Shown: in pieces, positions 45,777-53,266 of the stretch | Position numbering within the stretch: the first letter of the stretch is position 1 | Layout: every line of letters begins with the position of its first letter | DNA from: Tyzzerella sp. | GTDB lineage: Bacteria; Bacillota; Clostridia; Lachnospirales; Lachnospiraceae | DNA length: 64,000 nt | Reading direction: 5' to 3' | Assembly (NCBI GenBank): GCA_017465565.1 | Contig: JAFTWA010000055.1 | Location: forward strand, 1 to 64,000 | The notes under the pieces: generated by a model | Seen by the model: the letters and a program-made list of their open reading frames with translations, nothing else | Told to the model about the DNA's origin: nothing | The model's database searches: none | Translations under genes and position numbers: made by a program

Positions 45777-46619
45777 ATGTATAAACAAAAAATAGGAATA
45801 TCTGTAGGTTATAATTATCCAATTCCAACTCTTGATGTAGTTAAAATGCTGAAAGAAATTGGGTTTGACGCAATTTCACCAGAGTGGAAGGAGGGAGCGG
45901 AACTTGCTGAATTAATAGAAAAGGCAAGAGAATATGGAATGATTATTCAATCTTTGCATGCACCTTTCGGAAACGCTGCAGCCATGTGGAGCTCTGATGA
46001 AAAGATTTGTAATCCAGCCAAGAAGGAGTTGTTAAAAGTCCTTGATGATTGCAGAGCATGGAGTATTCCAATCATGGTTGTACATACATGGATTGGTTTT
46101 GAATATGAGTTTGATGATTCTAAGCTTTATTTTCAAAATTTCGATGAAATTATAGGCCGGGCCGAAGAATACGGTATTACAATTGCCTTTGAAAATGTGG
46201 AAGGGGAAGAATATTTCTTCGCGCTGATGGAACATTATAAAACCAACCCTACAGTTGGATTTTGTTGGGATTCTGGACACGAAATGTGCTATAACCATTC
46301 GCAGGATTTGCTTGCCAAATATGGTGACCGCCTTGTTATGACTCATTTGAATGATAATTTAGGCATCAGCAGATTTGACGGAAAAACTTTTTGGACAGAT
46401 GACTTACATCTGCTTCCTTACGATGGCATCGCTGACTGGGATAATATTATTGAACGTCTAAAAAAATGGCGGCACATGGAGATTTTGAATCTTGAATTAA
46501 GTATAGCATCCAAACCAAACCGACATGAAAATGATATGTACTCTCAGATGGGACTAGAACTTTATTTTACAGAAGCATACAAACGGGGTTGTAAAATTGC
46601 TTATCGGTATGCACGATAG
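45777..46619 (+). CDS. Sugar phosphate isomerase/epimerase-like TIM barrel
   Basis: 280 aa from ATG 45777, which has AAAAGGA about 8 nt upstream; ATGs at 45759 and 45768 are in frame but poorly placed. AP-endonuclease-2-type TIM barrel: IGISVGYNYPIPTLDVVKML, IQSLHAPFGN, MVVHTWIG, IAFENVEGEEYF, VGFCWDSGHE and MTHLNDNLG supply His/Glu/Asp metal ligands typical of xylose-isomerase-like sugar epimerases. Last gene of the glycan locus; it would convert a released sugar or its derivative. Confidence 0.85.
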   Translation: MYKQKIGISVGYNYPIPTLDVVKMLKEIGFDAISPEWKEGAELAELIEKAREYGMIIQSLHAPFGNAAAMWSSDEKICNPAKKELLKVLDDCRAWSIPIMVVHTWIGFEYEFDDSKLYFQNFDEIIGRAEEYGITIAFENVEGEEYFFALMEHYKTNPTVGFCWDSGHEMCYNHSQDLLAKYGDRLVMTHLNDNLGISRFDGKTFWTDDLHLLPYDGIADWDNIIERLKKWRHMEILNLELSIASKPNRHENDMYSQMGLELYFTEAYKRGCKIAYRYAR

Positions 46620-46710
46620 AATCATTTGAGAAAGAAAATTTTGTTGATAGTCATCCATGTTTTTGAAATGTTTAAAATCGTCATTTCCAAAATAACTAAC
46701 AGTTGTCGAG

Positions 46711-47091
46711 AAATTAAGTGGTGTACCACATGCTACATTGAATGACTTATGTAGTGGGAAAAGTCGTATTGAAAAGTGTTCCGCAGAAACTTTATATAGA
46801 ATTGCGAAAACATTAAATGTTTCAATGGAATCGTTGATAGAAACAGTTATTATTGAAAAAGAGGAAATGCAACAGGTTCAAATTGTACGTGAACGTTCTT
46901 ATGAATATGGTTTGCCGGAATATCTTCAGCATGACCTTGATGCATACAAGGAGGCATTGCAAAAAGGTTCTCGCTTGATTGATTGTTTATGGGGGGAATT
47001 GTATGGAAGTATTAATATGGCTGAGATTAGCGATGGTATTATAACACCTGAGCATGCGGATTATTTGAGGAAAAAATATTTATGGAGGTGA
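46711..47091 (+). pseudogene. Decayed second copy of the HipB-like antitoxin gene
   Basis: From aaattaagtggtg onward it matches the intact gene at 16341-16721 closely at DNA and protein level. The first 18 codons, including the start of the HTH, the ATG and the whole promoter/operator are missing. An 11-12-bp match (cagttgtcgag) just 5' of the break also occurs at 16194-16204 upstream of the intact promoter, suggesting a simple deletion of about 136 bp. An internal ATG at 46738 could start a 117-aa piece, but it has no good ribosome binding site. Confidence 0.85.
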
Positions 47092-47096
47092 GGTAA

Positions 47097-47847
47097 GTGA
47101 TTGATTTTACACAATGCAAAAGAGTAATAGGAAAAGCTTATAATGGAGCAAATGGAAAAAAGATTGCCATTGAGTATGAAGGAAAACAGTATATGCTGAA
47201 ATTCCCACCATCTGCGAAAGAGAAACCTTCTGAATTATCGTATACAAATAGTTGCTTTAGTGAGCATATTGCAAGCAGTATTTTTAATATGTTAGGTATA
47301 CCTGCACAAGAAACAATGCTTGGTACATTTGAGGTGAAAGGTAAAGAAAAAATTGTTTGCGCATGTAAAGACTTTACTGTGAACGGAAAAGCATTGTATG
47401 ATTTCTGTTCAATTAAAAACACTATAATAGACTCTGAACACAATGGTAGCGGAACAGAACGGAAATTGGGGATTTATCTTTGATTCAGTTTCACAGACAT
47501 CAGAATTAGCACCGATATATGACTGCGGCAGCTGCTTGCTTCCGCAGGCAGATGAGAAAATAATGCAGCGAGTCTTAGAAGACGAGAATGAATTAAATTC
47601 AAGAGTATATCAGTTTCCAACATCTGCAATTAAGCAGAATGGAAGAAAAATTAGTTATTATGATTTTATTGATAAAGTACCTTGTATCTCAGATTTGCAA
47701 AAAGAGTTCTATAAGACATATATTAGTGCGAGATATGAGAAAATTATTATGCCGTCATATGAACTTGTTATGAAGCAGAATGAGCAAGAAAAAACAAGTC
47801 ACGACGAAATGCCTCTTTTTATGCGTTCAAGGTGTCAACTGGGATGA
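47097..47847 (+). pseudogene. Decayed second copy of the HipA-like kinase gene
   Basis: Closely related to 16727-17656. By direct comparison it lacks 119 bp (equivalent of 17089-17207), which removes the GNFDRH catalytic segment and shifts the frame; the 5' part ends at 47483 and the 3' part reads in another frame to 47847. A second loss of 84 bp (equivalent of 17411-17494) removes 28 codons in frame, between two short TATGA/AATGA-TTT matches. The start codon is GTG instead of ATG. It cannot make an active kinase. Confidence 0.88.
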
Positions 47848-47869
47848 GAACTAAGGTTTGGTACAGGGA

Positions 47870-47927
47870 TTGAAATTTTTCGGTATTGTTGTATAATAGA
47901 GGAAGAAAGTGCGTAAGATAATACGCA
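47870..47927 (+). promoter_or_regulatory. Promoter and inverted repeat in front of the Fic gene
   Basis: TTGAAA (47870-47875), 16-bp spacer and TATAAT (47892-47897). Downstream, TGCGTA (47910-47915) and TACGCA (47922-47927) form an inverted repeat with a 6-bp gap, a possible operator near the transcription start. Confidence 0.65.
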
Positions 47928-47946
47928 AGTAAATGGAGGTGCGTGC

Positions 47947-48939
47947 ATGGGGGATTATAAACCGCCTTTTACAATTACAAATGAAATATTGTCATATGTG
48001 TCATCTATTTCGGAAAAGATTGGGCGTATTACGGCAACTAGTAATTTAGAATCAAAACCACACTTGAGAAAAAATAATCGTATCAAATCCATCCATTCTT
48101 CCTTGAAGATTGAAGCTAATTCGTTATCCCTTGGACAGGTCAGGGACGTTATCAATGGAAAGATGGTTTTGGGCGAGAAGAAAGAAATTCAAGAAGTAAA
48201 AAATGCATATGCTGCATATGAAAAATTTTCTGAAATTAATCCATACAGCATACGAGATTTGAAGAAGTTTCACGGTATTATGACCAAATATGTAGTGGAA
48301 GAATCCGGTGCTTTCCGCCGAGGCGAAGAAGGTGTTTTTAATGGCGAACAGTGTATTTTTATGGCACCGCCTGCACGATTTGTTCCACAGTTAATGGAGG
48401 AACTATTTAGCTGGATGGATGAAGGAAAAAATAGTGTTCATCCATTGATTCTTAGTAGTGTATTTCATTATGAATTCGTTTTTATTCATCCGTTCTCTGA
48501 TGGCAACGGTAGAATGGCAAGATTATGGCATACAGCGATTCTTTCAAAATGGAAACCAGTATTTGAGTATATTCCGATTGAAAGCCAGATAGAGAAGTTT
48601 CAAGACGAATATTATGATGCGATTGCTAAATGTCATGTAGATGGTGCCTCTACAATTCTTATTGAATTTATGCTGTCGCAGATTGATAAAATTTTGGATG
48701 ATATTTCTGTACAGATTAGCGGGGATAATGAACAGCTTTCAGAATATATCAAGAAAATGCTTGGGGTTATGGAATACGATATTCCTTACACAAGCAAAGC
48801 ACTCATGGAAAAGTTGGGATTGAAATCAAAAGAAGGATTCCGCAGAAATTATTTGCGTCCGGCAATAGATATGAATTTGATTCGAATGACGATTCCAGAT
48901 AAGCCTAATAGCAGGAATCAAAGGTATGTAAAGATTTAA
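47947..48939 (+). CDS. Fic/DOC family AMP-transferase
   Basis: 330 aa. Fic core motif HPFSDGNGRMARLWH with catalytic H181. N-terminal helix SSLKIEANSL resembles the class II inhibitory motif (S/T-x3-E-G/N), so activity may be self-restrained. The C-terminus (about 265-330: YTSKALMEKLGLKSKEGFRRNYLRPA) is a winged-helix DNA-binding segment, common in this Fic subfamily. Fic enzymes usually add AMP to target proteins. Start ATG 47947 has GGAGGTG upstream. It sits in the decayed hipBA segment but is itself intact. Confidence 0.92.
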   Translation: MGDYKPPFTITNEILSYVSSISEKIGRITATSNLESKPHLRKNNRIKSIHSSLKIEANSLSLGQVRDVINGKMVLGEKKEIQEVKNAYAAYEKFSEINPYSIRDLKKFHGIMTKYVVEESGAFRRGEEGVFNGEQCIFMAPPARFVPQLMEELFSWMDEGKNSVHPLILSSVFHYEFVFIHPFSDGNGRMARLWHTAILSKWKPVFEYIPIESQIEKFQDEYYDAIAKCHVDGASTILIEFMLSQIDKILDDISVQISGDNEQLSEYIKKMLGVMEYDIPYTSKALMEKLGLKSKEGFRRNYLRPAIDMNLIRMTIPDKPNSRNQRYVKI

Positions 48940-48980
48940 GTGAAGGATTTTATCAGTTTGGAAAGTGGAGGAATAAATAA

Positions 48981-49287
48981 ATGGAATGGTTAAGAATTGA
49001 ATCTTTGATGATGAACAGAATTGGCATGACAAAGCAAAAGAGATCACAGAAGCATATGCGGATACGATAAAGTGCCCGATAGAATTGACATTTTTTATGG
49101 TAAGCAAGAATTAATAAGCTATGAAGGGGCACCTCTGGACTCCGTTTTCATCGACATTGAACTGGAAGATTGGACTTTTCTGTTCAATGAAAAATTATAT
49201 ATTATATTTTATCCTCTTATTAGAACCGAATTTGGTGAAGATAGGAGGATTTTTTTGGATAAAGAGCCAAGTAGACAGAAAGGATAA
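48981..49287 (+). pseudogene. Frameshifted small gene, function unknown
   Basis: A good start (ATG 48981 after GGAGGAATAA) gives MEWLRIES, then the reading continues in a second frame as DDEQNWHDKAKEITEAYADT and in a third as DRIDIFYGKQELISYEGAP through to LYIIFYPLIRTEFGEDRRIF. Two frameshifts, near 49005 and 49070, are needed to join them. The last part is the segment duplicated at 18101-18186. Not recognised beyond that. Confidence 0.65.
49168..49257 (+). repeat. Copy 2 of an 86-bp duplicated segment (partner 18101-18186)
   Basis: Near-identical to 18101-18186. Here it still encodes the C-terminal part of the frameshifted gene (DWTFLFNEKLYIIFYPLI). Together with the hipBA pair it shows that the 16.2-18.2 kb and 46.7-49.3 kb regions share ancestry. 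Confidence 0.8.
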
Positions 49288-49395
49288 TTAAAGATAAAAT
49301 GTAATAAAAAAAGAGTGATGAATTATGAATCCCCTGCAACCATTACCAGTCAAAATCGTACTAAATAGCATACCAATGAAAAGGAGGAAGTGCCA

Positions 49396-49950
49396 ATGGA
49401 AGATTCAAGCATTGTAGATTTATACTGGCAGCGTTCCGAGCAGGCTATTTCCGAGACGAAAATAAAGTATGAAAATCTGCTATATTCAGTGGCAAAGAAT
49501 ATTCTTCTCATGCACGAAGATGTGGAAGAATGCTTGAGCGATACCTATCTGGGAGCATGGAATGCCATGCCGATGTCAAGACCCAAGTATTTGTCTGCAT
49601 TTTTGTGTCGCATTGCGAAGAATCAGGCATCGAAGAAGTATGAGTATATGACTGCAGAGAAGAGAAACCGCCGTGTGGAAGTTCCGCTTTCCGAGATGGA
49701 ACGAGTTCTTGCGGGGACGGATAAAGAGTTCGAGGATAAAGAGTTGGCGCAAGCCATCAGTACATTTTTGCGCAAGGAAAGTTATGAAAGGAGAAATATA
49801 TTCTTAAGAAGATATTTCTTTTACGATTCAATCGAGGACATTGCAGAACGCTTCCAGATGAAACCGAATACCGTAAAATCTACTCTGCGACGCACCAGAA
49901 ATCGCTTGAAAATGTATCTGGAAAAGGAGGGATTTTATGTCGGAATATAA
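49396..49950 (+). CDS. ECF-type RNA polymerase sigma factor
   Basis: 184 aa from ATG 49396 (AGGAGG 8 nt upstream; GTG 49390 is too close). Region 2 about 18-80 (YENLLYSVAKNILLMHEDVEECLSDTYLGAW) and region 4 about 120-180 (FLRRYFFYDSIEDIAERFQM, then KPNTVKSTLRRTRNRLK). The next gene overlaps by 14 bp and encodes a membrane protein likely to act as its anti-sigma factor, so it belongs to a signal-responsive operon. Confidence 0.92.
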   Translation: MEDSSIVDLYWQRSEQAISETKIKYENLLYSVAKNILLMHEDVEECLSDTYLGAWNAMPMSRPKYLSAFLCRIAKNQASKKYEYMTAEKRNRRVEVPLSEMERVLAGTDKEFEDKELAQAISTFLRKESYERRNIFLRRYFFYDSIEDIAERFQMKPNTVKSTLRRTRNRLKMYLEKEGFYVGI

Positions 49951-50536
49951 AACGGTTCATGATATTTTACAGCGCATCGATGACGACCTTATTGATGAAG
50001 CAGTAAATGCAAAAAGAGTACATTTTCCAATAAGAAAATTTGCAACGGCAGCAGCGGCAATTCTAATCTGCGTATTCCTTTCTGTCGGTGTAGCTGCTGC
50101 AATTTCACCGACCTTTAGAGAAGAGTTGAAGGAACAATTTCAAAGTAAGTCTCCGGAAGTGACGGAAGAAAATATGTATCATTGTCAGGTGACTTATCCT
50201 GAAGAAGAAAAGCAGCAGGAGATTTCTCTTACAGAAGAAGAGATAGAGAAAGTGCTCGACATTATTCGAAATTCTGAGTCGGAGATTATGTCATCTGAAA
50301 ATGGAAATATGGAGTATGCTGAGAAGGGAGGCATTTCCATTTGTCTCACTGTCCTAAATGACAGCGATGAGTTTACCTATACATTAGTTGTTGCAGAAGA
50401 AAATGTTCTTACTTATTCTATTGAGAAAAAATCTCTTGATTCAGGAAATGAGACGGAAAAGCAATATGTGGTTTATTCCAAAGAATTATATGATTTGGTC
50501 ATGGAAAAGACAGGAGGTATGAAGGATGAAAAATAG
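49937..50536 (+). CDS. Putative anti-sigma factor (single-TM protein)
   Basis: 199 aa. Cytoplasmic N-terminus about 1-34 (MSEYKTVHDILQRIDDDLID), one TM helix about 36-58, and an extracellular acidic domain. Its ATG is 14 bp inside the sigma gene with AAGGAGGG upstream. This layout is typical of anti-sigma factors of ECF operons in clostridia (DUF4179-like), though no zinc-binding ZAS motif is visible. The role is inferred from context. Confidence 0.72.
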   Translation: MSEYKTVHDILQRIDDDLIDEAVNAKRVHFPIRKFATAAAAILICVFLSVGVAAAISPTFREELKEQFQSKSPEVTEENMYHCQVTYPEEEKQQEISLTEEEIEKVLDIIRNSESEIMSSENGNMEYAEKGGISICLTVLNDSDEFTYTLVVAEENVLTYSIEKKSLDSGNETEKQYVVYSKELYDLVMEKTGGMKDEK

Positions 50537-51032
50537 AAAAACAACGCTAATCATAGTATTTTTGCTGCTTTTGTCCATTCCGCAGGTGGTCAGTGCCAAT
50601 TCTTCCTGGTGCTGGATTTCTGAAACAAGACCATATGATGTCTTGCCTGTGGTGGCGGTTGCAACCATATTAATTGAGGTCGTGATGATAAATCGCTGTG
50701 CCGGACTAAAAAGTTATTACAGAACAATGGCTTGTGTCACAGTGGCAAATCTGTTATCCTTTGTGTGTCCATACATAGTAAATTACTGTCGACTTATAGA
50801 GGGTAAAGGTTATCAGCCTATAAGTGACATGTTTGAACACTGGCCTGTATATACAGTTGGAATTTGTTTCTTGATTGTGACAGTAGCGGTGGAACTTCCA
50901 ATCGTATATTTGGGGCTGCGGAAAAGAGTCGAGGATACAAAGAAACTGAAAAGAATAATTGTCATAGCCAATGTGTTGACGACCATTATGGTGGCAGTAG
51001 TGGAGAGAATGTTCTGTCAAGGGCATTGGTAA
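50526..51032 (+). CDS. Small multi-pass membrane protein of the sigma operon
   Basis: 168 aa with a signal-like TM (about 7-25, ending VVSANS) and about three further TM helices (38-58, 68-88, 105-128, 140-160 regions). Overlaps the putative anti-sigma gene by 11 bp, so it is translated from the same message. Not recognised as a family. It may be the regulated target or a co-sensor. Confidence 0.68.
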   Translation: MKNRKTTLIIVFLLLLSIPQVVSANSSWCWISETRPYDVLPVVAVATILIEVVMINRCAGLKSYYRTMACVTVANLLSFVCPYIVNYCRLIEGKGYQPISDMFEHWPVYTVGICFLIVTVAVELPIVYLGLRKRVEDTKKLKRIIVIANVLTTIMVAVVERMFCQGHW

Positions 51033-51073
51033 AGTGAAAAGACCTAGTGTAATCGGGTTCTAGGTCGATAGTT

Positions 51074-51102
51074 GGAGTGGGATTTTAACAAAATCGCACT
51101 CC
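51074..51102. other. Hairpin between the sigma operon and the DUF3644 gene
   Basis: GGAGTG-G-GATTTT (51074-51086) pairs with AAAATC-G-CACTCC (51090-51102), one G-G mismatch, 3-nt loop. A smaller GACCTAG/CTAGGTC pair lies at 51041-51047/51060-51066. Neither has a T run, so they are weak terminator candidates or leader structures. Confidence 0.5.
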
Positions 51103-51197
51103 ATTGTTGCGTTTGAAAGCTGTTTGATGCAGGGAGTTTTTGTTGGTTGAAAACAATCAAAAAAAGAATTATTATTAATAAAGAGGAGCTCAAATAA

Positions 51198-52187
51198 ATG
51201 ATAAAAAGAAAGGTGAGAAATATGGAGAAACTTGAAGATAAATTAGTAGAAAAATCGATAGAGGCTTTTATAATGGGACTTGAAATATATAATAAACCTA
51301 CTATCAAGTACAGAATTGAAGGCTTTTCTTTCTTTATCGTGAACGCATGGGAACTGATGTTAAAGGCTATACTATTAAAACGTGGAGAAAGTATTTATTT
51401 TCCAGATAAGCCAGATAGAACCTTAAGTTTAGATAATGTTATTCGAAAAATTTACACTGACAAAAATACGCGTATTAGATTAAATTTGGAAAAAATTATT
51501 GAACTCAGAAATATTAGCACTCATTACATTACCGAAGATTACGAAGTTAAATATGCGCCTCTTTTCCAGGCATGTGTTCTGAACTTCGTAAACGAAATAC
51601 AGCGTTTCCATAACATAGATATTACTAAATATATCGCGCAGAACTTTCTCACAATTTCTGCAAGATACGAACCTTTGTCCAATGAGGAAATTAAGTTGAA
51701 ATACTCACCAGAAATAGCTGAAAAGCTCATTAAGCAGGCTAACGAAATCGATGTTTTAAGTACCACTTACAATTCAGATAAATTTTCCATTAACATCAAA
51801 CAAAATTTGTATATAACTAAAAAGAAGGAAGAAGCTGATTTCATTGTAAGCATTAATTCAAATTCTGATACAAAAGTTACTATGGTAAAAGATTTAAAAG
51901 ACCCGTCTGACACGCATAAGTATTCGTTTAATAATGTAATTACAGCTGTGCAAGAGAGTCTAAAAAAGAAAAATATCAAATTAGGTTATAAATCTGGATT
52001 CAATCAGTTTGTACTGAGTTTAGTAATTGATTTTTATGATATAAAGCAAGAAACAAAATATGCCTATAAACACATTATAGGAAAACAACACTCGTATACA
52101 TACTCTCAACAATTTATTGAATTTATTGTCTCGGAAATAGAAAAAGATCCGCACAATTTTGTAGAAAGTTTGAAAAAAAGTAAATAA
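51198..52187 (+). CDS. DUF3644 HEPN-like protein (candidate RNase toxin/defence protein)
   Basis: 329 aa from ATG 51198; ATG 51222 (MEKLEDKLVEKSIEAF) also has a good site (AAAGGTGAG) and may be the true start. Matches DUF3644: EKSIEAFIMGLEIYNKPT, FSFFIVNAWELMLKAILLKRG and the HEPN-type R-x4-H motif R104-N-I-S-T-H109. The C-terminal half is unrecognised. HEPN proteins are often RNases of toxin-antitoxin or defence systems. A structured RNA on the opposite strand begins at its own promoter and ends exactly at this gene's stop codon. Confidence 0.82.
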   Translation: MIKRKVRNMEKLEDKLVEKSIEAFIMGLEIYNKPTIKYRIEGFSFFIVNAWELMLKAILLKRGESIYFPDKPDRTLSLDNVIRKIYTDKNTRIRLNLEKIIELRNISTHYITEDYEVKYAPLFQACVLNFVNEIQRFHNIDITKYIAQNFLTISARYEPLSNEEIKLKYSPEIAEKLIKQANEIDVLSTTYNSDKFSINIKQNLYITKKKEEADFIVSINSNSDTKVTMVKDLKDPSDTHKYSFNNVITAVQESLKKKNIKLGYKSGFNQFVLSLVIDFYDIKQETKYAYKHIIGKQHSYTYSQQFIEFIVSEIEKDPHNFVESLKKSK

Positions 52188-52276
52188 AAAAGATAACCCC
52201 AGGCACATAGGAATGCTCAGTATCAAAGTACCTACCCCATTCTGGGACCCAGTGTTATTCCTTCACAAGTTATCTT
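52184..52276 (-). ncRNA. Pseudoknot-capable small RNA convergent with the DUF3644 gene
   Basis: Predicted minus-strand RNA of about 93 nt. Outer stem AAGAUAAC (52276-52269) with GUUAUCUU (52197-52190), followed by a U-rich run. Inside it CCCAG (52246-52242) can pair with CUGGG (52202-52198), GGUAC (52232-52228) with GUGCC (52206-52202 region), and AGGAAU (52262-52257) with AUUCCU (52214-52209), which crosses the CCCAG stem and so makes a pseudoknot. A consensus-like promoter places the start at the first base of the outer stem. The compact pseudoknot recalls type III antitoxin RNAs. Expression is not shown. Confidence 0.65.
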
Positions 52277-52282
52277 ATAATT

Positions 52283-52311
52283 ATAATACTATTTTATCGT
52301 TTTTTTGTCAA
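52283..52311 (-). promoter_or_regulatory. Promoter of the DUF3644-linked small RNA
   Basis: TTGACA (52311-52306), 17-bp spacer and TATTAT (52288-52283) on the minus strand. The start expected 7 nt on is 52276, the first base of the RNA's outer stem. Confidence 0.68.
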
Positions 52312-52398
52312 TTTATGTATTTAAAAGAGTGCAATTAATAACAAAAAAGTTATGTTACTATTATAAAAATGATGATGCAATAAAGAGAGGTATTTGTC

Positions 52399-53175
52399 AT
52401 GATAAATAAAATTATTGAGATTGTAAGAGAAGCGAGCAAGTTGATGACAGCAGACATAATAATCGAGCAAAAAGGAAATGATTCTAACTATGTGACTTCA
52501 GCGGACGTGAATGTGCAGCATTATTTGGAACAACATTTGCCAAAGTTGATTCCGGGAAGTACGTTTCTCGGAGAAGAAGAGGAAGAAGAAGTCATTGAGA
52601 GTGAATATATATGGGTGGTGGACCCAATTGATGGAACGTCTAATTTTATCCGAGGGCTTGGGGCAAGCGCAATTTCGGTTGGACTTGTAAAAGATGAGAA
52701 ACCTTATCTTGGTGTGATTTACGAGCCGTATGGAGACGAAATGTACTGGGCGGAGCGCGGGAAAGGCGCATTTTTAAATGGGAAACCAATACATGTTTCA
52801 GATAGAGATTTCAAACATGCAACGTTGTGTTCGGCGGCAAGTTTGTACAACAAAGATTTGGCAAAGCCGTGCTTTAATATTATTGAAAAAGTGTATTTTG
52901 AATCAGATGATTTCCGCAGATTCGGTTCTGCTGCAATCGAGCTGGCATATTTGGCAGCAGGACGCGTGGAATTATACTTTGAAATCAGGTTATTCCCATG
53001 GGACATTGCAGCCGGCTTGGTTATTATTGAAGAGGCGGGTGGATTTGTGGAAGTTCTTCACGAAGAGACATTTCCACTCGACAGACCAGCTGGAGTTATT
53101 GCGGCTAACAATAGAGAAAATTTTGATAAATTAAGAGAGATTGTGTATGAGGAAATACCAGAGAAAATGTATTAA
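52399..53175 (+). CDS. Inositol monophosphatase family protein
   Basis: 258 aa. Metal-binding motifs GEEEEEE near residue 55, WVVDPIDGTSNFIRG about 73-87 and PWDIAAG about 199-205 define the IMPase/SuhB fold; DNA reads these without interruption. It would remove phosphate from inositol or a related sugar phosphate. Ribosome binding site AGAGAGG. It stands alone; the next gene has its own promoter. Confidence 0.92.
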   Translation: MINKIIEIVREASKLMTADIIIEQKGNDSNYVTSADVNVQHYLEQHLPKLIPGSTFLGEEEEEEVIESEYIWVVDPIDGTSNFIRGLGASAISVGLVKDEKPYLGVIYEPYGDEMYWAERGKGAFLNGKPIHVSDRDFKHATLCSAASLYNKDLAKPCFNIIEKVYFESDDFRRFGSAAIELAYLAAGRVELYFEIRLFPWDIAAGLVIIEEAGGFVEVLHEETFPLDRPAGVIAANNRENFDKLREIVYEEIPEKMY

Positions 53176-53196
53176 TCAACAATGTGTGATAAAAAA

Positions 53197-53225
53197 TTGA
53201 CAATTGCTTTTGCGTGAGATAAAAT
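53197..53225 (+). promoter_or_regulatory. Promoter of the alcohol dehydrogenase gene
   Basis: TTGACA (53197-53202), 17-bp spacer, TAAAAT (53220-53225); the ribosome binding site AAAAGGAGAC follows before ATG 53267. Confidence 0.8.
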
Positions 53226-53266
53226 GAAAGAAAACTCATTATATTTCAAGAAAAGGAGACACAATT

